Part shown: positions 35,127 through 42,677 of the stretch, in pieces
Layout: every line of letters starts with the position of its first letter
How positions within the stretch are numbered: position 1 is the stretch's first letter
Source: an uncultured Lachnospiraceae bacterium
GTDB taxonomy: Bacteria > Bacillota > Clostridia > Lachnospirales > Lachnospiraceae
Reading direction: 5' to 3'
Length of the DNA stretch: 64,000 bases
Assembly (NCBI GenBank): GCA_910586255.1
Contig: CAJUHR010000025.1
Coordinates: forward strand, 1 to 64,000
The notes under the pieces: model-generated
What the model was told of the DNA's origin: nothing
Database searches by the model: none
The model's input: only the letters and a program-made list of their open reading frames with translations
Translations under genes and position numbers: made by a program

Positions 35127-35189
35127 ATGGCAATGGTCAATGCAGATTCTGCAGGAGTTCCATATAAAAAATTCATGAAATTGGTTTAA
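35127..35189 (+). CDS. Candidate 20-residue small protein
   Basis: The frame encodes MAMVNADSAGVPYKKFMKLV. GGGAG at 35114-35118 sits 8 bases before the ATG, and a near-consensus promoter ends about 30 bases upstream. No signal peptide or known family is recognised. It could be a leader peptide, a remnant of a longer gene or chance. Confidence 0.3.
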   Translation: MAMVNADSAGVPYKKFMKLV

Positions 35190-35204
35190 AAAAAGAAAAC
35201 AGAG

Positions 35205-35233
35205 TTGTGGTACAGCAGAATATTTTGTATAAT
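35205..35233 (+). promoter_or_regulatory. Sigma-A-type promoter of the Rpn-type gene
   Basis: TTGTGG (35205-35210), a 17-base spacer and a perfect TATAAT (35228-35233), about 50 bases before the ATG at 35286. Confidence 0.6.
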
Positions 35234-35285
35234 GATATAAGAATATCATTTGTCAGTCATTCTGCTGTGGAGAGGGGGCTGAAAG

Positions 35286-36173
35286 ATGATAATATCGCCA
35301 AAGTATGATTATTTTATGAAAGAAATGTTCCATAATTCCGTGGTGCTACGCTATTTTATCGGAGATGTGCTGAAAATACCGCAGGAACAGATTCTCAATA
35401 TCCGTTTGAGAGACACATTTCTCAGGAAACGTTTGAAAAAGCAGAAGCTTGGAATCCTGGATGTGGTTGTGGAACTGAATGATGACATTAAAATCAATAT
35501 AGAGTTGCGGGTAAAAGTGTTTGAGTACTGGGATCGGAGACAGCTTTTCTATCTTTCAAAGCTATATACAGAAGATATTGTGTCCGGAGAGAATTATTCC
35601 TGTTTGAAAAAGACCATAGGAATCAGTATATTAAATTTCAACTTAAGTGAGCACAATTCTTATCACACGATATACCGTCTTAGAGATAAGGGGGGACATG
35701 AATTTTCCGATCAGCTGGAAATCCATGTTATAGAGCTGAACAAGGAACTGACCGGTCAGGGAGAGATCGATGACTGGATACGATTTTTTAATGTGAAGAC
35801 AGAGGAGGATATAGAAATGATAAAGACAAATAATCCGGGGATCAGGGAAGCGATTCGTGAGCTTAGGCGGATGAGCCTGAACAATCCGTTGCGGGTATTA
35901 CATGAGGCCCATTTAAAGCAAATACGGGATGAAAAGGCGCGGGAATCGTATGTGAGGAAGCAGGGAATAGCGGAAGGGATAGCCGAAGGAAAAGCGGAAG
36001 GGATAGCCGAAGGAAAAGCAGAAGCTATAATATATCTTTTAGAGATGAAAGGCCCTGTTGGGGAAGAACTACAGACCCAGATACGATCCGAGAAGAATAT
36101 AGCTCAACTGGATCAATGGGTCAGGCTTGCAGCCCAAAGCAGGTCTGTGGAGGAATTTCAGAATAAGAAGTAA
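35286..36173 (+). CDS. Rpn-type PD-(D/E)XK nuclease / putative transposase
   Basis: This 295-residue protein belongs to the recombination-promoting nuclease (Rpn, PDDEXK_2) group, DNA endonucleases once annotated as transposases. The N terminus ISPKYDYFMKEMFHN and the motif KLGILDVVVELN (Asp59) are typical. The expected ExQ/ExK appears as INIELRV (Glu73, Arg75), so catalysis may be impaired. Residues 227-247 are tandem GIAEG/GKAEG units common near the C terminus of this family. AGAGGGGGC precedes the ATG. It has its own promoter and terminator and is unrelated to flagella, so it probably arrived by transfer. Confidence 0.85.
   Translation: MIISPKYDYFMKEMFHNSVVLRYFIGDVLKIPQEQILNIRLRDTFLRKRLKKQKLGILDVVVELNDDIKINIELRVKVFEYWDRRQLFYLSKLYTEDIVSGENYSCLKKTIGISILNFNLSEHNSYHTIYRLRDKGGHEFSDQLEIHVIELNKELTGQGEIDDWIRFFNVKTEEDIEMIKTNNPGIREAIRELRRMSLNNPLRVLHEAHLKQIRDEKARESYVRKQGIAEGIAEGKAEGIAEGKAEAIIYLLEMKGPVGEELQTQIRSEKNIAQLDQWVRLAAQSRSVEEFQNKK
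35964..36026 (+). repeat. Short tandem repeat in the Rpn-type gene
   Basis: Units close to GGGATAGCCGAAGGAAAAGC follow each other and encode the GIAEGKAE units (residues 227-247). Such repeats can change copy number without breaking the frame. Confidence 0.75.
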
Positions 36174-36211
36174 TATAGAAGGCTATGGAAAAATGAAGTA
36201 AAGAAAAAAGC

Positions 36212-36265
36212 AGAGGGTGTGGCAAAATCATCAAAAGCAGATGATTGAGTGACACCCTCTTTTTA
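36212..36265. terminator. Bidirectional terminator between Rpn-type gene and comFB gene
   Basis: AGAGGGTGT (36212-36220) pairs with ACACCCTCT (36252-36260), with a nested ATCATC/GATGAT hairpin inside. T residues follow on the plus strand and A residues precede it, so it serves both converging genes. Confidence 0.85.
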
Positions 36266-36283
36266 TCTCTGTGGAAATTCAGA

Positions 36284-37435
36284 TCATTTTTTGTGGCGGG
36301 GATTCTCCCGAACCTTGTTGCAGGCCTTGATCAGCTCTGTCAGCATATAGATTCTGTACTTGCTCTCATAATAGCTGAGAATCGGTGAGAGAGAATCCTT
36401 ACTGGTTACAACATATTTGGAAGGAAGCCCGGAGAGAGCCAGTGCGCATACATCGGACACACACCGTCTGCATTTGCATACATTATATTGCTCCAGGAAA
36501 TTGTCAATATCCTGACGGAGAATCAGCTGCTCCATAACATTGACGAAATGATACTGGTCATCTGTAAGGTTGCTGCTGATCTGGCTCTTGGGGATTACCA
36601 TTTGCGGGGTAATCTTTGTAGGCCCACTGGTCGGAGTAGAAGCCGCCGCATGTTGTGGATTCGGAGCAGACTGAGGAGCTTCGGAGACCGTGGCAGCCGG
36701 GGCCGTGGCCTCAGCTGCGGGCTGCTGAGCACTTGCAAAGGCAGCGGCGATCTCATCCGGGCTCATGGTGCGGCTGGAGGTCTCGGGAGCCAGGGCCGTC
36801 TCAGGGGCCGTGGCCTCAGTTGCGGGCTGCTGAGCACTTGCAAAGGCAGCAGCGATCTCATCTGGACTCATGGTGCGGTTGGAAGTCTCGGGAGCCGTGG
36901 CCGCTTCAGAGGCCAGGGTAGCCTCAGGGGTCGTGGCTGCCGTAGCCGCAGGTTGCTGAGCCGCAGCAAAGGCGGCGGCGATTTCATCCGGGCTCATGGT
37001 GCGGTTGGAGGTCTCGGGAGCCGTGGCCGCTTCAGAGGCCAAGGCGGCCTCAGGGGCCGTGTCTGCCGGAGCCGCGGGCTGCTGAGCCGCAGCAAAGGCG
37101 GCGGCGATTTCATCCGGACTCATGGTCCGGTTGGAAGTTTCGGATGATGTCTGTGCGCTCATAGATGGTGATGCCTCCTCTTTAGTCTCTGCTTTCAATT
37201 CCTGTGCGAGATTGTTTAAAATCTCCTGGGAAACCCGGTCATTTCTGCTTCCCTCATCCACGACCGTGACTTTTTTGGGAGTGACGGAATGGGACTGAAC
37301 ATCGGTCTTTTTCTCCTGTCCGGTCGCGGCGTCCTGGGAGGGCGTTGCAGGTTCACTGGCCGGCGTGGAATCACCGGAAGCGCCGTTGGTCAGAAGATCC
37401 ATTACATGTGAAGTTTTATTTGTTTTTTTAGCCAT
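36284..37435 (-). CDS. ComFB-domain protein with four SPDEIAAAF repeats
   Basis: This 383-residue protein has a Ser/Thr-rich N terminus with HVMDLLTNG, then a Pro/Ala-rich region (101-255) with four units of TMSPDEIAAAF(A/S)(A/S)AQQP spaced 35-42 residues apart. The C-terminal ComFB domain is at about 293-378 (NVMEQLILRQDIDNFLEQY; Cys320, 322, 325, 330; LALSGLPSKYV). ComFB domains have recently been described as c-di-GMP receptors linked to motility and competence. The repeat resembles the FliM/FliY N-terminal peptide LSQDEIDALL, the docking site for CheY-P and FlhG. It overlaps the ParA-like gene by 8 bases with AAAGGAGGT upstream, so the two are made together. The function is inferred. Confidence 0.8.
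   Translation of the reverse strand: MAKKTNKTSHVMDLLTNGASGDSTPASEPATPSQDAATGQEKKTDVQSHSVTPKKVTVVDEGSRNDRVSQEILNNLAQELKAETKEEASPSMSAQTSSETSNRTMSPDEIAAAFAAAQQPAAPADTAPEAALASEAATAPETSNRTMSPDEIAAAFAAAQQPAATAATTPEATLASEAATAPETSNRTMSPDEIAAAFASAQQPATEATAPETALAPETSSRTMSPDEIAAAFASAQQPAAEATAPAATVSEAPQSAPNPQHAAASTPTSGPTKITPQMVIPKSQISSNLTDDQYHFVNVMEQLILRQDIDNFLEQYNVCKCRRCVSDVCALALSGLPSKYVVTSKDSLSPILSYYESKYRIYMLTELIKACNKVRENPRHKK
36707..37135 (-). repeat. Tandem repeats encoding the SPDEIAAAF units
   Basis: Four direct repeats at DNA level encode residues 101-243 of the ComFB protein. Units 1 and 2 are 42 codons and nearly identical, unit 3 is 35 codons, and unit 4 diverges at its end. The high identity suggests recent duplication and possible copy-number variation. 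Confidence 0.85.
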
Positions 37436-38213
37436 TGTCTGCTACCTCCTTTAAATGGATCTCTGGTGCAATCTCGTCAAGAAATGCCAGATAATCCTTC
37501 ACCGCCGATGAGCGGGGATTATATGAAAAGATACTTTCGCCGTGGGCCGGAGCCTCTGCAACCGCAACACCGGATCGGATCTTTGTGTCAAACACACGGG
37601 AGCTGATCTGGTTAGCCAGCTGTTGAGCCATCTCAAGAACATCCCGGGACAAAAGAGTGCGTGCATTGAACCGGGTAAGCAGGATACCCAGAACATTTAA
37701 GCTGGGGTTAAATGTTTCACGAACCGTATCAATGGTCTCTTTTAACTGAGCAAGCCCCACCAGGCTTAAGATGTCGGATGCCATGGGGATAATCAGAAAA
37801 TCGGAAACAGAGTAGGCATTGACTGTCAGCAGGTTCAGCGCCGGGGGCGTATCTATGATAATATAATCATACTGGTCGATAACCGGCTTAATAGCATCCC
37901 TGAGAATATACTCCCGCCTGCCCTTGATGGATTCCAGGCCGCTGCTGCTCAGGGTGATATCCGATACCAGAAGATCGCCGTAATCGCTCTTAAAGAGGGC
38001 CTCCTGGACCGGCACAGTGCCCTTTAGCACATCCAGAACGGTGTACGGGTTATCCATTCCCGCTCCAAGACAAAATCCCAGGTTGCCCTGAGGGTCTAAA
38101 TCAATTCCCAGAACCCTTTTGCCTGCAAGGAAAATCCCGGAGGCTATGGCTGCGGATGTAGTAGTTTTGCCGACTCCGCCTTTCTGATTGGAAACTGTAA
38201 TAATGATAGACAA
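37428..38213 (-). CDS. ParA/Soj-like ATPase
   Basis: This 261-residue ATPase of the ParA/MinD superfamily positions cargo by cycling on DNA or membranes. It has a deviant Walker A NQKGGVGKTTTS (Lys11, Lys16), Walker A' IDLDPQGNLG and Walker B YDYIIIDTPPALN. It has no N-terminal helix-turn-helix, no amphipathic C-terminal MinD helix that I can see, and no parB beside it. The start is TTG, set by GGAGG at 38221-38225. It lies divergent to fliD in a flagellar locus that lacks flhF and flhG, so a role in placing flagellar or chemotaxis complexes is likely (inference), in the way of ParC or PpfA. Confidence 0.85.
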   Translation of the reverse strand: MSIIITVSNQKGGVGKTTTSAAIASGIFLAGKRVLGIDLDPQGNLGFCLGAGMDNPYTVLDVLKGTVPVQEALFKSDYGDLLVSDITLSSSGLESIKGRREYILRDAIKPVIDQYDYIIIDTPPALNLLTVNAYSVSDFLIIPMASDILSLVGLAQLKETIDTVRETFNPSLNVLGILLTRFNARTLLSRDVLEMAQQLANQISSRVFDTKIRSGVAVAEAPAHGESIFSYNPRSSAVKDYLAFLDEIAPEIHLKEVADNG

Positions 38214-38271
38214 AACGGTACCTCCAATGATAGAATAGTAAATGGTAAAAATGATTTTTTTAGTTCAGATA

Positions 38272-38299
38272 TTATTTTTATTATATAACATGTCGATAA
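38272..38299 (+). promoter_or_regulatory. Candidate sigma-28 promoter of fliD
   Basis: GTCGATAA (38292-38299) matches GCCGATAA in 7 of 8 bases. TTATTTTT starts 20 bases upstream, the same spacing as before the FliD-like gene at 6939. The distance to the fliD ATG is about 120 bases. Confidence 0.55.
38280..38285 (-). promoter_or_regulatory. Candidate -10 box of the parA-comFB operon
   Basis: TATAAT on the minus strand lies about 67 bases before the TTG start. No good -35 is seen at 17 bases. It overlaps the region used by the sigma-28-type element of fliD. Confidence 0.4.
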
Positions 38300-38418
38300 A
38301 TAAGTATAGATTAAAAATGATTTTTTTCTGTGCATTAGGCCCGGAGATAACAGAAATTGGGTTGTTCAATGGGTAGTTCAGAAGATGAAGGAGATTGGAA
38401 GAGAAAGGAGATATAAAA

Positions 38419-41400
38419 ATGGCGAGTATAACATCGACAAGCAGCCTGGGCAATACATCTTTGAGAGGATATGGCGGTATGGCCTCCGGTATCGACCGGG
38501 ATGAGATCATAGAGCAGATGACTCTTGGCACTACCACCAAGATTACCAATCAGGAGAAGGATATTACCAAGCTGGAATGGAAGCAGGAGGCATACAGAAG
38601 CATCAGCGATAAGATTCTGGATCTGTATGACAATTATTCCAGCTACACTTCACCCACCAGTTTAAAAGATCCCAATACTTTTGCCAAGAATTTGATCAGT
38701 GTTTTAGGAAAGGAAGAAGCCACCCGGTTTATCACTGCCACGGGAAGCTCGGAGCTGGTGAACAGCGTTTCCGTCCAGGCCGTTCGGCAGCTGGCTACAT
38801 CTAGTGTGTATAAGTCGGATGCGAAGCAGGGAGCGCTGACCACCAACTTAAAGGACTTGGAAGGGGCATTTATGTACGAGTCCAAGTTGATGGAACGACA
38901 GCTTAGGTTTGGCATTGCAAATGGAGATGGAACATATTCTAATACGCAGACCTTTACTTTTCCTACCACCTACAAGGATAAGGATGAGAACGGAAATGAA
39001 GTAACGAAGAAGATTGATTATTTCCTTGGCGAGATAAGGCTGGCAGACGGCACCACAAGACTTGAAACAGAGGAGGAATATGGAGCGCGTCTGGCAGGGG
39101 AGCTGAACAAAGCCCTTGAGCAGTCTGAGGTTACTTTTGGCACAACTGGAGCAGACGGAGCCACAAAAGGTGATAAGATCGGAGATGTCCTTAAATTTGA
39201 ATATAAAGACGGTAAGATGAATCTTGTCCAGAAAGACGGCAAAAGTATGGGTAATTACGTCATCCAGGGCAACTCCACGGCATTGGGAGCTTTAGGCTTT
39301 AAGGGAGAGGTGGGGAATACTGGTCTTAACCTGACGGATTATGAAGCTGGTTTGGATAGTTTTAAGGATTCCGCATTAGTACAGACAAGTGCGCTTGATT
39401 ATCTGGCCGGGAAGAAGCTTACATTTAACTATGACGGCAACAAAAAGGATATTGAGCTGATAACGTCTGAGGAGGCAAAAAAGCTTTTAGAGATTGGTCT
39501 GACTCCTGAGAAGGAAAAGGAGATTAGGGATCAGTTTGCTAAGGACTATGCAGAAGGTTCGGCTCTGAGGAATCAGGTAATAGAAGATGTCAAAAAAGAT
39601 TTGGCAAATACGATCAAGGCAGACCTTAGTAAAGAGCTTGAGAAAAAGATAAGAGATCAATTAAAAGACGAATTAAGACCAGAGATTACTCAAAAAGTTA
39701 AAGATAATCCGGATTACAAAGATCTTCCAGAGGAAGAACAAAACAGGATAATCGAGGCAGAGTTAGAAGCGGCTCTGGGTACTGATGAAAATAAAAAGAA
39801 AATACAGGATAGACTGAAGACACAGCTGGAAGCTGAGCTGGCAAAGCCGGAAAATACAGTAGATGGCAAGTATACGCAAGACCAGATAGATGGTTTTGTT
39901 GAAAACAGACTGGATAAAGAACTGGAAAGCCGCATAACTGAGGCTAAGGATGCAAATCGGATGGAACAAATTGCATCAAATGTTCAGGAGCGTTTGGACC
40001 GGGCTTTTGGTAAGAATGTGGTTTTGGCAGAAGTGACAGACGGAAAATTGTCATTCAGGACGCCAGAGAAATCTTCTACCACAGCCACCTCCACAATATC
40101 CATCACTAGCAATGATCCGGCTGTGCTGTATAACCTTGGCATTGTCAATGGCGCGTCAAATAAAGTAAACTTAGATGGGAAATTAAATCAGTCAAGCATT
40201 GGCATTGATATGTACAGTGAGGATTATAAGGACGGCCTTGTAATCAATGGTGTGACAATTGGCGGAATTGATGCAAACACCAGTATTAGCAGTATTTTGT
40301 CCAAGATCAATTCCAATGAAGATGTGGGTGTTAAGGCAACTTATGTAGATGCTACCGGTCAGTTTATGCTTGTGTCCAATGAGACAGGTGCAGCCAGGGA
40401 GATTACTCTGGATTCCCAACTGGCGAAGGACCTTTTTGGTATGCATAAGAAGGACGCAACAGGAGAGTATGAAAAAGACGCTAACGGAAAGCTTGTGCTT
40501 GACAATGAGGCTGGTCTTGTCAAGGGACAGGATGCCATTATTGATGTCAGCTACGGAAACGGTGTGACTGTAACTCTTGAGAGGGCTTCCAACACCTTCA
40601 ACTTAGAGGGCATGGAAGTTACCGTATCCGGTACCTTTGGCGGTGAATACAAAGAGACAGGAGCGCTTGATGCGGATGGTAACAAGATAAAAGAATGGGA
40701 AGCCGACACCTCCGAAGCCGTAAAATTCAGCGCCAAAGCCGATGTAGACAAGGTAGTAGAGAAGGTGAAGAAATTCTTCGAGGATTTCAACGCCATTGTA
40801 ACCGAGGTCAACACTCAGGTGACCTCTCGTCCCGACAGCTCCTACGGCCCGCTGACCGATGAGCAGAAGGACGAGATGAGCGAGACCTCCATTGAGAACT
40901 GGGAGAAGAAAGCCAAGACAGGACTGCTCTTTAACGATTCCACCATGCGGAGCCTGAGCATGGACATTCAGTCCGTATATACCAAGCTGATGCGGGAGAC
41001 CGGCCTAAGCTACGAGGATCTGAAGGAGATGGGTATTACCTACTCCGACAACGAGAAGGACGGCGGTGTGATTGCCTTTGATGAGACCGCATTCCGCACT
41101 GCTATGGAGAGCAAGCCGGAGAAGGTGTCGGCCCTGTTTACCGGAGGAAGCGGTATGGGCAACGGACTGGTGAAGATTGTGGAGGATACTTTCACTCCTT
41201 ACGCCACCCGTTTTGCCAGCAGAAACGGCAATTCTTACGGACGTTTGATTGAGGAGGCCGGCTCGGAGAAGATACCTACCTCCATCATGAAGAATCAGAT
41301 TTACAAGGAGATCAAGAATAAGCAGGATTTGATTGAGCAGCTTCGGGCTAAGCTGAAGACAGAGCAGGATCGTTATATTTCCCAGTTTACAACGATGGAG

Positions 41401-41457
41401 ACAATGATCAACAAGATGAATTCCCAGGCCAGCTATCTCTCACAGATCATGGCCTAA
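38419..41457 (+). CDS. fliD: Flagellar filament cap FliD, unusually large
   Basis: FliD caps the filament and folds exported flagellin. The N terminus GYGGMASGIDRDEIIEQM and the C-terminal part (YEDLKEMGITYSDNEKDGG, QFTTMETMINKMNSQASYLS) are canonical, but the protein has 1012 residues against a usual 450-700. The extra length includes a highly charged helical block at about 360-530 (EKEIRDQFAKDYAEG, LEKKIRDQLKDELRPEI), whose DNA is richer in A and T than the conserved ends. AGAAAGGAGATAT sets the ATG at 38419. fliS follows after 20 bases. A surface-exposed, variable cap domain is likely. Confidence 0.95.
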   Translation: MASITSTSSLGNTSLRGYGGMASGIDRDEIIEQMTLGTTTKITNQEKDITKLEWKQEAYRSISDKILDLYDNYSSYTSPTSLKDPNTFAKNLISVLGKEEATRFITATGSSELVNSVSVQAVRQLATSSVYKSDAKQGALTTNLKDLEGAFMYESKLMERQLRFGIANGDGTYSNTQTFTFPTTYKDKDENGNEVTKKIDYFLGEIRLADGTTRLETEEEYGARLAGELNKALEQSEVTFGTTGADGATKGDKIGDVLKFEYKDGKMNLVQKDGKSMGNYVIQGNSTALGALGFKGEVGNTGLNLTDYEAGLDSFKDSALVQTSALDYLAGKKLTFNYDGNKKDIELITSEEAKKLLEIGLTPEKEKEIRDQFAKDYAEGSALRNQVIEDVKKDLANTIKADLSKELEKKIRDQLKDELRPEITQKVKDNPDYKDLPEEEQNRIIEAELEAALGTDENKKKIQDRLKTQLEAELAKPENTVDGKYTQDQIDGFVENRLDKELESRITEAKDANRMEQIASNVQERLDRAFGKNVVLAEVTDGKLSFRTPEKSSTTATSTISITSNDPAVLYNLGIVNGASNKVNLDGKLNQSSIGIDMYSEDYKDGLVINGVTIGGIDANTSISSILSKINSNEDVGVKATYVDATGQFMLVSNETGAAREITLDSQLAKDLFGMHKKDATGEYEKDANGKLVLDNEAGLVKGQDAIIDVSYGNGVTVTLERASNTFNLEGMEVTVSGTFGGEYKETGALDADGNKIKEWEADTSEAVKFSAKADVDKVVEKVKKFFEDFNAIVTEVNTQVTSRPDSSYGPLTDEQKDEMSETSIENWEKKAKTGLLFNDSTMRSLSMDIQSVYTKLMRETGLSYEDLKEMGITYSDNEKDGGVIAFDETAFRTAMESKPEKVSALFTGGSGMGNGLVKIVEDTFTPYATRFASRNGNSYGRLIEEAGSEKIPTSIMKNQIYKEIKNKQDLIEQLRAKLKTEQDRYISQFTTMETMINKMNSQASYLSQIMA

Positions 41458-41477
41458 GGGAGATAGAAGGGGATCGG

Positions 41478-41882
41478 ATGAACGGATATAGTCGTTACAA
41501 AGAAAAAACTATTTATTCCATGTCAAGTTCAGAGCAGCTTCTGCTGCTCTTTGATGAGGCGATCAGTCGGCTGAACCGGGCGGAATACTCTCTGAATGAT
41601 AAGAATTACCCGGATTTTGAGGACTGTGTCACCAGAACCAGCCGGATTGTCCGCTATCTCATGGACATTCTGGATATGAGCCAGCCGATCAGTATGGATC
41701 TGAGGAGAATTTACAATTATCTGGTGTATGATCTCAGTATCGTGAAGGCAGGCAGAGAGAGAAGGCAGGATGAGATCGGACGTATTCGCCATATCCTTTC
41801 CGAGTTGAGGGAAGCCTTTGACGAGGCCAGCAGGAAAGTCAATGATATGCATATGCTTAAGGAAAGCAATATCCGGGGATAG
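41478..41882 (+). CDS. fliS: Flagellin chaperone FliS
   Basis: FliS keeps flagellin unfolded in the cytoplasm before export, and in Bacillus it interacts with FliW control. The 134-residue four-helix protein starts MNGYSRYKEKTIYSMSSSEQ, then LLLLFDEAISRLNRAEYSL. The end is charged and helical. A GAAGGGGATC site precedes the ATG. The flagellin gene itself is not in the window. Confidence 0.95.
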   Translation: MNGYSRYKEKTIYSMSSSEQLLLLFDEAISRLNRAEYSLNDKNYPDFEDCVTRTSRIVRYLMDILDMSQPISMDLRRIYNYLVYDLSIVKAGRERRQDEIGRIRHILSELREAFDEASRKVNDMHMLKESNIRG

Positions 41883-41893
41883 GAAAGGAATTG

Positions 41894-42325
41894 ATGCAGA
41901 TGGAATTGGACATGACAAAGCTAATGATTCTTCTTCAGAGGAAATACAGTTCCATCCGGGAGATTGACCGATTGACAAAGGAGCTGGAAGATGCTTTTGC
42001 CAGAAATGACGATGTCTCCGCTGCCATGCTTCTGGAAATGCGAGCGGAGGAGATGGCCAAGGTAGATAATTGCGTGGGAGAAATCTGGCAGCAGGGGGAG
42101 AGCGACAGAAGAGCTCTCCAGAAGCTGAAGGTACTGATGACATCGGATCCGGCCAGAGCAGCTGGGGAAAGTCCTGAGGAGGAGAAGATTTATGAGATCC
42201 GCCGTAAGACACAGACCCTTCTGGAGAAGCTGCGAAAGGCAGATGAGAAGCTGAATCGAAGCGTGACCAGAGACAAATCTTTCTATGGACCCGGAGTGAA
42301 GGCGAGACAGCCGGTAAGCTTGTAA
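41894..42325 (+). CDS. FliT-like export chaperone (small coiled coil)
   Basis: The 143-residue helical, highly charged protein directly follows fliS, the usual place of fliT. The sequence has LMILLQRKYSSIREIDRLTK and a second helix with IRRKTQTLLEKLRKADEKLN, but identity to FliT is too low to be sure. ATG at 41894 follows AGGAAAGGA. It ends the fliD operon before a large hairpin terminator. It could also be an uncharacterised FlgN-like chaperone. Confidence 0.6.
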   Translation: MQMELDMTKLMILLQRKYSSIREIDRLTKELEDAFARNDDVSAAMLLEMRAEEMAKVDNCVGEIWQQGESDRRALQKLKVLMTSDPARAAGESPEEEKIYEIRRKTQTLLEKLRKADEKLNRSVTRDKSFYGPGVKARQPVSL

Positions 42326-42344
42326 GTGATAAAATCCGTTCCGG

Positions 42345-42403
42345 AACGAAATATTTGGTACTCGGGCTGCACCTTGCAGCCCCGGTACCTTTCGTTGCTT
42401 TTT
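42345..42403 (+). terminator. Large terminator after the fliD-fliS operon
   Basis: AACGAAA (42345-42351) pairs with TTTCGTT (42390-42396), and GGTAC (42357-42361) with GTACC (42385-42389), with GGGCTGC/GCAGCCC inside. CTTTTT follows. Confidence 0.85.
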
Positions 42404-42490
42404 CCACTTGGATGAATCGGCAGGGTTTTTAAAATTTGAAATCGCCTGCGGCGATGGGGCATATGCTTTGGCCCCATAACTGTACTGGCT

Positions 42491-42534
42491 CATGACTAAT
42501 CAGCGGAGTGATTAGTCATGGTGTGAACAGTAAC
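42491..42534. repeat. Hairpin joined to a half copy of the dispersed repeat
   Basis: CATGACTAATCA and TGATTAGTCATG form a perfect 12-base-pair stem around GCGGAG. GTGTGAACAGTAAC follows at once and equals the right half of the repeat family. Confidence 0.75.
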
Positions 42535-42614
42535 TATTTAAACACACTTTGACCTGGAACCGATGGATTATAGTTTATTTTGACTGGCAGAAGAATCAAA
42601 AATGTTATAAAATG

Positions 42615-42645
42615 GTAAGAGTTCAGGGGTTATCTGAGCTGTTAC
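42615..42645. repeat. Dispersed palindromic repeat, copy 6
   Basis: GTAAGAGTTCAGGGGTTATC then TGAGCTGTTAC. It differs from the copy at 33958 at only three positions and keeps its loop. It lies about 30 bases before the FliD-like gene at 42678. Confidence 0.8.
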
Positions 42646-42677
42646 ATAAAATGATCAATGAGAAAGAAGGTGTACAC

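Larger units (their letters stand above)
34943..35285. other. Intergenic region before the Rpn-type gene
   Basis: The gap holds a repeat copy (34949-34995), a near-consensus sigma-A promoter (35070-35098), a 20-codon reading frame with a good ribosome site (35127-35189) and a second promoter close to the nuclease gene (35205-35233). Confidence 0.55.
42326..42677. other. Intergenic region rich in hairpins
   Basis: No gene is seen. The region holds a large terminator (42345-42403), an ATCGCC/GGCGAT hairpin (42441-42455), GGGGC/GCCCC (42456-42475), a perfect 12-base-arm hairpin (42491-42520), a GTGTGAACAGTAAC half repeat (42521-42534), a weak sigma-28-like ACCGATGG (42560-42567) 16 bases after TAAA (42540-42543), and a full repeat copy (42615-42645). 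Confidence 0.6.

Noticed and set aside
35964..36026. Possible CRISPR-like repeat array
   Set aside because: The repeats are directly adjacent, in frame and coding (GIAEGKAEG units), with no spacers. No cas genes occur in the window.
36488..37147. 219-residue plus-strand frame rich in Arg/Gly/Leu
   Set aside because: It is the antisense of the tandem repeats in the ComFB gene. Its repetitive composition comes from the repeats.
37428..38213. Plasmid partition system (ParA with ParB)
   Set aside because: The partner has no ParB or ribbon-helix-helix domain, no parS-like iterons were seen, and the context is chromosomal flagellar genes.
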